A stretch of DNA of 12,311 nucleotides from Clostridia bacterium (GTDB lineage Bacteria > Bacillota_A > Clostridia > Oscillospirales > CAG-272), in NCBI GenBank assembly GCA_017472105.1, contig JAFUQY010000361.1:1-12311 (forward strand), written 5' to 3'. The notes beneath the pieces were generated by a model. That model was not told the origin of the DNA and ran no database searches. It was given only the letters and a program-made list of their open reading frames with translations. Position 1 is the stretch's first letter. Each line of letters begins with the position of its first letter. Both the position numbers and the translations under genes were made by a program. Below, piece after piece: positions 6,767 to 12,311 of the stretch.

Positions 6767-6798
6767 GAGGGTGTCGACATTTCCTGCCGACGGATGAT

Positions 6799-6827
6799 AT
6801 TATACCACCGCCGGCGGGATTTGTCAA
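6799..6827 (-). promoter_or_regulatory. Consensus promoter of tRNA-Leu copy 2
   Basis: TTGACA (6822-6827), a 17-base spacer and TATAAT (6799-6804) on the minus strand are both perfect consensus. A tracts lie upstream. Its -35 box is only about 22 bases downstream of the stop codon of the 78-residue membrane protein gene, with no terminator visible between, so read-through from that gene into the tRNA is possible. The leader hairpin GTCGGC-AGGAAAT-GTCGAC matches that of copy 1 with compensating changes. Confidence 0.92.
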
Positions 6828-6849
6828 TAGCTTTTTTGCACTTTTTAAA

Positions 6850-7086
6850 TTATTTTGCGGTCTGGAAGTGCCATACGTTGCCCTTGAGCAGGATCATGAT
6901 GATGTCGAAGAGCCAGGTTACGGGTACGAAGAGCAGAACGATTGCTACGATCAGGCCGGCGGTGTCCTTTTCGTCCAGTGCGCAGCAGATACGGTAGATG
7001 CCCCAAACGATGTCCAGTGCGGGAATGGCGAGAATCACCTTGACCAGCAGGGGAAGAGCGTTGAGTGCATTGATGAGTTCCTTCAT
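6850..7086 (-). CDS. Small hydrophobic membrane protein of unknown function (78 residues)
   Basis: Two predicted membrane segments, about residues 10-35 (LPLLVKVILAIPALDIVWGI) and 43-68 (GLIVAIVLLFVPVTWLFDII), are joined by a short charged loop (CCALDEKDT). The pattern resembles small uncharacterised clostridial membrane proteins whose N-terminus reads like 'INALNxLPxxVKVxL', but I do not know a function. AAGGAG lies seven bases upstream of ATG 7086, and a good promoter precedes it, so it is a real gene and not a chance frame. It is divergent from the DUF3795-type gene and ends just before the tRNA-Leu promoter. Confidence 0.8.
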   Translation of the reverse strand: MKELINALNALPLLVKVILAIPALDIVWGIYRICCALDEKDTAGLIVAIVLLFVPVTWLFDIIMILLKGNVWHFQTAK

Positions 7087-7124
7087 GACAGTTCTCCTTT
7101 GCAGAATTTGATGGTATCGGATCC

Positions 7125-7153
7125 ATTATACAGCATTATCCGCCCGAAATCAA
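7125..7153 (-). promoter_or_regulatory. Promoter for the 78-residue membrane protein gene
   Basis: TTGATT (7148-7153), a 17-base spacer and a perfect TATAAT (7125-7130) on the minus strand. This places transcription start near 7118 and gives a leader of about 32 bases. Confidence 0.7.
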
Positions 7154-7191
7154 TATCTTTCCGGATTTTTCAGCAAATTTAAGAATTCCTC

Positions 7192-7220
7192 TTGCATTTT
7201 TATTCTGCCTGCGGTATCAT
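7192..7220 (+). promoter_or_regulatory. Candidate promoter for the DUF3795-type gene
   Basis: TTGCAT (7192-7197), a 17-base spacer and TATCAT (7215-7220). The -10 is one base off consensus and the -35 keeps only TTG, so this is a moderate match. It lies back to back with the minus-strand promoter at 7125-7153, with about 40 bases between. Confidence 0.5.
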
Positions 7221-7255
7221 GATGCTGTAAATTCTATGTCACCGGAGGGATGATT

Positions 7256-7756
7256 ATGACAAAAGAAGAAAAACTGTACGCAACAGCACCGTGCGGGCTC
7301 ATGTGCTACGGCTGCTTCGGCTACAAAAAAGGCGGAATCCCCTATCACGCATCGAAGCTGCACAATCTCTACCGCGGCTGGTATTCCGGTCACGTGTACG
7401 GCTACGGCGAAAATCCGACGCCGGAACAGCGTGAAAAGCTGAAAAAGATCGAGATTCTCAACGAAATGCTCATCCAGCTCAAAACACAGCCGAACTGCGA
7501 CGGATGCAGGATCAACGGCGGCGTAGGAGGCGGCTGCATTCCGGGATGCATCGTCCCGAAGTGCGTGAAGGAGCACGGCGTCGATTTCTGCGGCGAATGT
7601 CCCGAGTTCCCGTGCAGCCGCGAGATTCCCGAAAACATCCGCGGACAGTGGTTCCGTGCCGGCGAATTCATCCGTGAAAACGGCTTTGAAGCGTGGTTTG
7701 AGAAGAATAAGGACGTCGCGCACTACGAGCACATCGTGGATCCGGCGCTGGAATAA
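7256..7756 (+). CDS. Cys-rich DUF3795-type protein, probable metal or Fe-S binder
   Basis: A 166-residue soluble protein and the only plus-strand gene here. ATG 7256 is chosen over ATG 7250, because GGAGG at 7244-7248 is seven bases from the former and only one from the latter. Eleven cysteines occur in two groups: Cys13, Cys17 and Cys20 (PCGLMCYGC), then Cys81, Cys84, Cys94, Cys98, Cys103, Cys112, Cys115 and Cys120 (ending CGECPEFPC). The CGLxCxxC start and the CxxCPEFPC end are typical of DUF3795, a family widespread in anaerobes with no established biochemical role. The cysteines suggest Zn2+ or Fe-S binding, which is inference. A Gly-rich insert (NGGVGGGC) lies between the clusters. It is monocistronic and ends at a bidirectional terminator shared with clpX. 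Confidence 0.85.
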   Translation: MTKEEKLYATAPCGLMCYGCFGYKKGGIPYHASKLHNLYRGWYSGHVYGYGENPTPEQREKLKKIEILNEMLIQLKTQPNCDGCRINGGVGGGCIPGCIVPKCVKEHGVDFCGECPEFPCSREIPENIRGQWFRAGEFIRENGFEAWFEKNKDVAHYEHIVDPALE

Positions 7757-7763
7757 CAAAAAC

Positions 7764-7815
7764 AACTCCGTCCCATGTATCCAATGCGGTACACGGAAAC
7801 GGAGTTTTCTTTTGC
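7764..7815. terminator. Bidirectional intrinsic terminator between the DUF3795-type gene and clpX
   Basis: An 8-bp stem AACTCCGT/ACGGAGTT (7764-7771 with 7799-7806) is extended by an inner stem CCATGTA/TACACGG (7773-7779 with 7790-7796) and a 10-base loop. The plus-strand tail is TTTTCTTTT and the minus-strand tail is TTGTTTTTGTT. The one inner mismatch is A-C in plus-strand RNA but becomes a G-U wobble in minus-strand RNA, so the structure should be a little stronger for clpX transcripts. Confidence 0.85.
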
Positions 7816-9126
7816 TTATTTCAGGGTAAGCTCGGGTTCGCCCTTCTGCTCGATGCATTCGCGGGTGATGGTCACCTTTGCCACATCCTTGCGGGAGGGC
7901 AGCTCGAACATGAGGGAGGTCATGGTTTCCTCGAGGATGGAGCGCAGGCCGCGTGCACCGGTGTTCCGCTCGATTGCCTTTTCCGCAACTGCGGTCAGGG
8001 CGTCGGAGGTGAATTCCAGCTGTACGCCGTCCATTTCGAAGAGCTTGCCGTACTGCTTCACGAGGCAGTTCTTCGGCTCGGAGAGAATCCGTACAAGAGC
8101 GCCGCAGTCGAGGTTTTCCAGTCCGACGATGACGGGAAGACGGCCGACGAGCTCGGGAATGATGCCGTACTTGACGATATCATGCGCGGAAACGTCCTTG
8201 AATACGCCGTCGCGGAGCTTTTCTTCCTTCTTCTTGATGTCTCCGCCGAAGCCGATGGAGGACTGACCCTTCCGCTGTTCGATGAGCTGATCGAGATTGT
8301 CAAACGCACCGCCGCATATGAAGAGGATGTTGGAGGTGTCGACCTGTAAAAATTCCTGATTCGGATGCTTTCTGCCGCCCTGCGGAGGAACGTTCGCGGT
8401 CGTGCCTTCGAGAATCTTCAGTAGAGCCTGCTGAACGCCTTCACCGGAAACGTCGCGGGTGATGGAGCGGTTTTCGCTGCGCCGGGAGATCTTGTCGATT
8501 TCGTCGATGTAGATGATGCCCCGCTGTGCACGTTCGATGTCGTAGTCGGCTGCCTGAACGAGACGGAGCAGGATGTTTTCCACGTCCTCGCCCACGTAGC
8601 CCGCTTCGGTGAGAGTCGTTGCGTCCGCGATGGCAAAGGGAACCTTGAGGGTTTTCGCCAGCGTCTGCGCAAGGAAGGTTTTGCCGACACCGGTGGGACC
8701 GATGAGGAGCACGTTGCTCTTCTGGATATCCACGTCGTCTGCGGGAGCTTCGGTGCCGTCGGATTTCTTGAGATTCTTCAGCTTGAGCTGCTTGTCGTGA
8801 TGGATCAGACGCTTGTAGTGGTTGTAAACCGCCACGGAGAGCGCGATTTTTGCCTTGTCCTGACCGATGATGTATTCGTCAAGGGACGCTTTGATCTCGG
8901 CGGGAGTGGGCAGTTCGGTATCGGAGAAATCGCTGACGGATTCGGGTTCTTCCTCAGCGAAGTGATCGAAAATGATGTCATTGCAGGCTTCGACGCATTT
9001 GTCGCAGATGTAAAGTCCGGTGGGAGAGGGAATCAGGAATTCAACCTGACCTTCGCCCCTGCCGCAGAAGGAACAGGAACGCTCCACGCGGATTCTGCCG
9101 CCGCCGCCATTGCGGGAATTAGCCAT
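7816..9126 (-). CDS. clpX: ATP-dependent Clp protease ATP-binding subunit ClpX
   Basis: A 436-residue AAA+ unfoldase that feeds tagged or regulatory proteins into ClpP. The N-terminal zinc-binding domain has Cys18, Cys21, Cys41 and Cys44 ([14 protein letters not shown], then CDKC). Walker A is GPTGVGKT (143-150), the pore loop is GYVGED (176-181), and Walker B is [10 protein letters not shown] (203-212). [10 protein letters not shown] is the RKH loop, SSIGFGG contains the IGF loop that docks on ClpP, and [11 protein letters not shown] is the sensor-2 region. ATG 9126 is chosen because ClpX domains begin soon after it. An upstream in-frame ATG (9246) would add 40 unrelated residues and lies before the predicted transcription start. 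The ribosome binding site is weak (AAAGG, 12 bases upstream). It lies downstream of clpP with its own candidate promoter and ends at a bidirectional terminator. Confidence 0.98.
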   Translation of the reverse strand: MANSRNGGGGRIRVERSCSFCGRGEGQVEFLIPSPTGLYICDKCVEACNDIIFDHFAEEEPESVSDFSDTELPTPAEIKASLDEYIIGQDKAKIALSVAVYNHYKRLIHHDKQLKLKNLKKSDGTEAPADDVDIQKSNVLLIGPTGVGKTFLAQTLAKTLKVPFAIADATTLTEAGYVGEDVENILLRLVQAADYDIERAQRGIIYIDEIDKISRRSENRSITRDVSGEGVQQALLKILEGTTANVPPQGGRKHPNQEFLQVDTSNILFICGGAFDNLDQLIEQRKGQSSIGFGGDIKKKEEKLRDGVFKDVSAHDIVKYGIIPELVGRLPVIVGLENLDCGALVRILSEPKNCLVKQYGKLFEMDGVQLEFTSDALTAVAEKAIERNTGARGLRSILEETMTSLMFELPSRKDVAKVTITRECIEQKGEPELTLK

Positions 9127-9195
9127 GGTGATGGATAGCCTTTCGTGATTTCGTTGTGTTGTGGTTGTTCGTGAGCTTCGGGGAAAAGATAACAG

Positions 9196-9234
9196 ATAAT
9201 ATGGAATAGATAATAAGGCTGTCAGCGTACGCTG
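9196..9234 (-). promoter_or_regulatory. Candidate clpX promoter with a 12-bp palindrome over the -35 box
   Basis: On the minus strand CTGACA (9220-9225), an 18-base spacer and TATTAT (9196-9201) each differ from consensus by one base. Start would be near 9189, with a leader of about 63 bases. A perfect palindrome CAGCGTACGCTG (9223-9234) overlaps the first half of the -35 and could be an operator. The rest of the clpP-clpX gap (9127-9309) contains a tract of repeated AAGAATA-like words on the minus strand and no reading frame. Confidence 0.5.
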
Positions 9235-9309
9235 GGTCTGCACCAATATCTATTCTTTTTTCTTTATTCACTATTCTTTATTCTTTTAGGCGAAGCCGCT
9301 TTCTGCCGC

Positions 9310-9894
9310 TTACGGACGGTGTGCGATGACCTTGTCGATCAGACCGTACTGCATTGCGGCGTCAGCGGTCATCCAGTTGTCGCGGTCGGTGTCGCGTGCG
9401 ATTTCCTCGATGGGACGTCCGGTGTTTTCCGCGAGGATGGAATTGAGCTTGTCGCGGGTACGGAGGATGTGTTCCGCCTGAATCTTGATGTCGGATGCCT
9501 GACCCTGCGCGCCGCCGAGGGGCTGATGGATCATGATTTCGCTGTTGGGAAGTGCGAGACGCTTGCCCTTTGCACCTGCGGAGAGAAGGAACGCGCCCAT
9601 GGAGGCAGCCATACCCACGCAGATGGTGGAAACGTCGCACTTGATGAAGTTCATGGTGTCATAGATTGCCATGCCAGCGGTTACGGAGCCGCCGGGGCTG
9701 TTGATGTAGAGAGAGATGTCCTTGTCGGGATCTTCTGCTTCGAGGAAGAGAAGCTGAGCGACAACGAGGGACGCGGTTACGTCATTGACTTCGTCCGCGA
9801 GGAACACGATTCTGTCATTGAGAAGGCGGGAATAGATGTCGTAGGATCTTTCGCCGCGGCTGGTCTGCTGTACGACCATGGGAACGAGTGCCAT
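9310..9894 (-). CDS. clpP: ATP-dependent Clp protease proteolytic subunit ClpP
   Basis: A 194-residue serine peptidase that forms the double-heptamer chamber used by ClpX and, in Gram-positives, ClpC. The catalytic triad is Ser98 (GMAASMGA), His123 (MIHQPLGG) and Asp172 (DTDRDNW), matching E. coli mature numbering shifted by one. The oxyanion region SPGGS (66-70) and the C-terminal YGLIDKVI are also canonical. The start at ATG 9894 has AAGGAGG seven bases upstream, the best ribosome binding site in the window. A TACAAT -10-like element is at 9944-9949 but without a convincing -35. No CtsR-type GGTCAAA repeats are visible upstream. It lies between the unrecognised 144-residue gene and clpX. 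Confidence 0.98.
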   Translation of the reverse strand: MALVPMVVQQTSRGERSYDIYSRLLNDRIVFLADEVNDVTASLVVAQLLFLEAEDPDKDISLYINSPGGSVTAGMAIYDTMNFIKCDVSTICVGMAASMGAFLLSAGAKGKRLALPNSEIMIHQPLGGAQGQASDIKIQAEHILRTRDKLNSILAENTGRPIEEIARDTDRDNWMTADAAMQYGLIDKVIAHRP

Positions 9895-10208
9895 AATAGT
9901 ACCTCCTTGAGGGTAGTTTTCTTGGGTTTATGTGTCTGTGTATATTGTATCCGTTTTGTATGGCGGATTTGCGGGGAATTGCAGGGCGGTGACGGAAATA
10001 TGTGCGCTGAAATATGCGTCTGTTCCGGATTTTTCAGCGGTCGACCGCGAGGGATCGACCCTACGGAATCCTGGGGGTTTGTCGGCTGACGGACGGTTGA
10101 CCTGTGTTTCCCGTATTCTTCACGGCGGTGCAGATGCGTTCAAATCCACGTAGGGTTGCCCCTTGCGGGTAACCGCCGGTAAATGACAACCGGACGATAC
10201 GTCAGCAT
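9895..10208. other. Non-coding gap upstream of clpP
   Basis: About 314 bases without a gene. The clpP-proximal part has the ribosome binding site, a TACAAT -10-like element (9944-9949) and two direct GAATTC-free copies of GAAATATG at 9995-10002 and 10009-10016 (14 bases apart). The far part is the inverted-repeat element at 10037-10193. No RNA gene is recognised. Confidence 0.6.
10037..10193. repeat. MITE-like inverted-repeat element
   Basis: A 29-base arm at 10037-10065 (GCGGTCGACCGC...CCCTACG) recurs in reverse complement at 10149-10177 (CGTAGGGTTGCCCC...ACCGCC) with imperfect identity. The arms enclose 83 bases with no credible gene. The left arm begins with the palindrome CGGTCGACCG, and the right arm runs into a hairpin CCGGT/ACCGG (10176-10193). 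GTAGGG-(C/T)G-CC... arms of this kind resemble short repeats scattered between genes in many clostridial genomes; that resemblance is from memory, not a search. No target-site duplication was found. Confidence 0.5.
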
Positions 10209-10643
10209 CTACTCCAGCGGCTCAAAGAACATCTCCATGGATTCGCAGTAGTAGAGGAGGAGTTCGGTGTCCCCGTCGTAGTCTTCCTGCGATACGCCCT
10301 GTGCGAGGTGGATTTCGTGCGCCAGCAAAAAGTGCGTGCATTCCGCGATTCCTGCGGAGCGTTCAAAGACGGCAAGGACCTCCGGTCCGGAAAGAAATCG
10401 CCGGCTGCGGTCAATCGATGCGTTCTTCGGCGTATCGGGGAAGCGGAAGGCGAGAAATTCATGCGGTTCATCCGCGAGCCGGGCTTCGATGATCTGCCTG
10501 TGAAACGACGTGAATGCGGTTTCGTATGGGATTTGTTCCATATCATACCGCGCGGAAAGATACGCGATCACCTCATCGGTGGTTTTTCTTCCGGGGATGA
10601 CACGGGATTTCCATTTTTGGATGAGTTTTGGTGTTGGAGACAT
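10209..10643 (-). CDS. Unrecognised soluble protein (about 144 residues)
   Basis: I do not recognise this protein. It begins MSPTPKLIQKWKSR if ATG 10643 is used. A GTG at 10670 would add nine residues (MAVLNFRQT), but it lies inside a small hairpin (CCACC-TTG-GGTGG, 10667-10679). Neither start has a clear Shine-Dalgarno. The protein is mixed alpha/beta in character and acidic at the C-terminus (EDYDGDTELLLYYCESMEMFFEPLE), with no membrane segment, signal peptide or metal motif. A basic N-terminus with KLIQKWKSRVIPGRK could bind nucleic acid or be a recognition helix, but this is weak. It separates tig from clpP, which are usually adjacent, and is followed by a MITE-like repeat. This suggests a later insertion. 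Confidence 0.6.
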   Translation of the reverse strand: MSPTPKLIQKWKSRVIPGRKTTDEVIAYLSARYDMEQIPYETAFTSFHRQIIEARLADEPHEFLAFRFPDTPKNASIDRSRRFLSGPEVLAVFERSAGIAECTHFLLAHEIHLAQGVSQEDYDGDTELLLYYCESMEMFFEPLE

Positions 10644-10714
10644 GGTTTGTCTGAAATTAAGAACCGCCACCCAAGGTGGAATCGTCTCAGGCAGCGGCAG
10701 TCATGTCTTATTGA

Positions 10715-12013
10715 TTATTCAGCGTCAGCAGCCTTTTCGGTGATAACAGCCTTTTCGCGGACGAGTTCGATTGCCTTCTTGACCTTGAGGTCTTCAGCGA
10801 TCGCGTCAGCTTCAACAGCTTCCTTCACCTTGTCAGCTTCCATGCCGTAAACTTCGGCAAGACGCTTGTATTCTTCTTCGATTTCTTCCTCGGAAACAGC
10901 GATGGATTCCTTCACTGCGATCTTTTCCAGAGCAAGGCGGGTCTTAACCTGCTTTTCAGCGTCGGGTCTCATCTGACCTCTGAGGGTGTCGAGATCCATG
11001 CCGGTGTACTTGAAGTAGGTAGCGAGATCAAGGCCGTTCATGCGGAGACGGTTGTCGTAGTCGCGAACGAAGTTTTCGGTTTCGTTTTCGAACATGCATT
11101 CCGGAATGTCAGCTTCGAGCTTTTCCATGAGAGCGGTCATGATCGCTTCATCTACACGGCCGTCAGCCTGCTTCTGGTGTTCTTCTTCCTTCTTGGTCTT
11201 GATGTCTGCCTTGTATTCGTCGAGGGTATCGAATTCGGAAACGTCCTTAGCGAAGTCATCGTCGAGAACGGGGAGTTCGTTGAACTTGATTGCGTGGAGC
11301 TTGCACTTGAAGGTAGCTTCCTTGCCTGCGAGGTTTTCTGCGTGGTAGTCAGCCGGGAAGGTTACAACAACGTCGAATTCGTCGCCGATGTTCTTGCCGA
11401 CAACCTGTTCTTCGAAGCCGGGGATGAACTGACCGGAACCGAGCTTGAGCTGGTGACCTTCAGCCTTGCCGCCGTCGAAGGGAGTGCCGTCTACGAAGCC
11501 TTCGAAGTCGATGGTAACGAGGTCTTCCATCTGAGCCGCACGGTCGGTGATGTCGAGCATACGGGAGTTTCTGGTCTGAACTCTCTTGAGCTCTTCTTCA
11601 ACTTCTTCGTCGGTTGCGTGGGTAACGGGACGTTCGATTTCGAGACCGAAATAGTCGTTGATTTCAACTTCGGGCTTGGTGAAGAAGGTAGCGGAGAGAA
11701 CAACGCCGGTGTCGTCGATGGATTCGATGTCGAATTCGGGACGGCTTACGATGGTTTCTTCCACTTCCTTGATGACTTCGGGATATACGGTGGGAAGGAT
11801 TTCGTTGATTGCATCTTCGTAGAATACGCCCTTGCCGTACATCTTTTCAACAAGAGCACGGGGAGCCTTGCCCTTACGGAAGCCGGGAACGGTGATGTTC
11901 TTTGCGGTCTTCTTGTAAACCTTGTTGATAGCGGCTTCAAAAGTGTCGTGATCTACGTCAAAGGTGATTTTCTGCTGATTTGCAGCGATGGTTTCCTTGG
12001 ACTTGAGTGCCAT
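10715..12013 (-). CDS. tig: Trigger factor (ribosome-associated chaperone and peptidyl-prolyl isomerase)
   Basis: A 432-residue trigger factor that binds the ribosomal exit tunnel and shields nascent chains. The ribosome-docking signature is GFRKGKAPR (44-52). An FKBP-type isomerase domain spans about 160-245 (DLVTIDFEGFVDG, LGSGQFIPGFEEQVVG). A helical chaperone domain fills about 250-420, ending in an acidic, Ala-rich tail. ATG 12013 is chosen because GGAG is ten bases upstream. An ATG at 12037 would place that ribosome binding site inside the coding sequence and the added residues are not family-like. Codon use is more restricted than in mutS (Lys AAG and Glu GAA strongly preferred), consistent with high expression. 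A strong promoter with an overlapping dyad lies upstream. Confidence 0.98.
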   Translation of the reverse strand: MALKSKETIAANQQKITFDVDHDTFEAAINKVYKKTAKNITVPGFRKGKAPRALVEKMYGKGVFYEDAINEILPTVYPEVIKEVEETIVSRPEFDIESIDDTGVVLSATFFTKPEVEINDYFGLEIERPVTHATDEEVEEELKRVQTRNSRMLDITDRAAQMEDLVTIDFEGFVDGTPFDGGKAEGHQLKLGSGQFIPGFEEQVVGKNIGDEFDVVVTFPADYHAENLAGKEATFKCKLHAIKFNELPVLDDDFAKDVSEFDTLDEYKADIKTKKEEEHQKQADGRVDEAIMTALMEKLEADIPECMFENETENFVRDYDNRLRMNGLDLATYFKYTGMDLDTLRGQMRPDAEKQVKTRLALEKIAVKESIAVSEEEIEEEYKRLAEVYGMEADKVKEAVEADAIAEDLKVKKAIELVREKAVITEKAADAE

Positions 12014-12075
12014 GGTTCTGTATCTCCTTAGTTTCAATATCTTATATTATATACAATTCTTGCATAGCTTTTTAT

Positions 12076-12104
12076 ATTTTACAGTTTTTGCGCTGTAAAG
12101 TCAA
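12076..12104 (-). promoter_or_regulatory. tig promoter with an operator-like dyad across its spacer
   Basis: TTGACT (12099-12104), a 17-base spacer and TAAAAT (12076-12081) on the minus strand, with start near 12069 and a leader of about 56 bases. An inverted repeat TTTACAG-N8-CTGTAAA (12078-12099) occupies the spacer and touches both boxes, the usual position of a repressor site. Confidence 0.75.
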
Positions 12105-12119
12105 TGACATATCAGAAAA

Positions 12120-12311
12120 AGTATTTAAAAAATATGTGAACGGATTAGCGAATATGCCTAAAGCGCTGGGGGATATGGTAGAAAAGCTCCGCTTTTCAGA
12201 TTTAATTGTACCCTCGCGGGGGCGCCTAAGAACCCTCCGCGTCCTGGGCTACCACTTTCATCTTTGATGAAAGTGCGGGATCTCGGCCGTTCAAGCGTTC
12301 CCCTTGAAAAT
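12120..12311. other. Gene-free right edge with small-loop palindromes
   Basis: No credible coding region or recognised RNA gene. Three inverted repeats are packed here: GAAAAGC-TCC-GCTTTTC (12181-12197), CACTTTCATC-TTT-GATGAAAGTG (12253-12275, a perfect 10-bp stem) and TTCAAG-N7-CTTGAA (12290-12308). Between the first two lies GC-rich sequence with CCCTCGCGGGGGCGCC. None has a U run that would make it a clear terminator. It may be an intergenic repeat family or part of an element continuing past the edge. Confidence 0.45.

Noticed and set aside
7217..7858. A 213-codon minus-strand frame opposite the DUF3795-type gene
   Set aside because: The plus-strand frame has the conserved cysteine motifs, a well-placed ribosome binding site and a terminator; the minus frame overlaps the clpX terminator.
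9127..9246. A 40-residue N-terminal extension of ClpX from ATG 9246
   Set aside because: It has no similarity to ClpX, precedes the predicted transcription start, and the family begins just before the zinc-binding domain.
9995..10016. Direct GAAATATG repeats upstream of clpP as a CtsR or other heat-shock operator
   Set aside because: They do not match the CtsR heptad GGTCAAA or the CIRCE element, and an 8-base repeat alone is weak evidence.
11177..12031. A 284-codon plus-strand frame opposite tig
   Set aside because: Antisense shadow of trigger factor; the acidic, Phe/Val-rich translation mirrors the biased codons of the real gene.

Overview
The window looks like a low-to-moderate GC Bacillota chromosome, most likely class Clostridia. 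It has AAGGAGG-type ribosome binding sites, textbook TTGACA-N17-TATAAT promoters, and two conserved Gram-positive neighbourhoods: miaB / RicA-YlbF-like gene / mutS / mutL, and tig / clpP / clpX. Assignment below class level is not possible from the sequence alone. Every recognisable gene except one lies on the minus strand. Only a Cys-rich DUF3795-type gene is on the plus strand. No phage, plasmid or CRISPR genes are present.

Left part (1-5940, read right to left): a promoter at 5912-5940 drives an ApbE-like lipoprotein. It is followed by miaB (tRNA methylthiotransferase), a small YlbF/YmcA-family protein with a four-Cys tail, mutS, and the first 46 codons of mutL, which runs off the left edge. 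miaB and the YlbF/YmcA protein belong to RNA modification and processing. mutS and mutL start mismatch repair. The ApbE-like protein keeps the fold's landmarks but has lost several conserved active-site and metal-site residues.

Centre (5941-6850): two identical tRNA-Leu(GAG) genes, each with its own strong promoter. Each is followed by a tandem array of hairpins with a 63-64 bp period (four copies and three copies). The hairpins look like intrinsic terminators and their stems vary in a compensatory way. The second tRNA gene also has a long leader carrying 49-bp tandem repeats. This is the most unusual part of the window.

Right part (6850-12311): a 78-residue membrane protein (minus) and a DUF3795-type protein (plus) are divergently transcribed. 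A bidirectional terminator separates the latter from clpX. Then come clpX, clpP, an unrecognised 144-residue gene next to a MITE-like inverted repeat, and tig (trigger factor). Trigger factor folds nascent chains at the ribosome and ClpXP degrades failed or tagged proteins, so this is a protein quality-control cluster. Operator-like palindromes overlap the predicted tig and clpX promoters. The last ~180 bases hold no gene, only small-loop palindromes.
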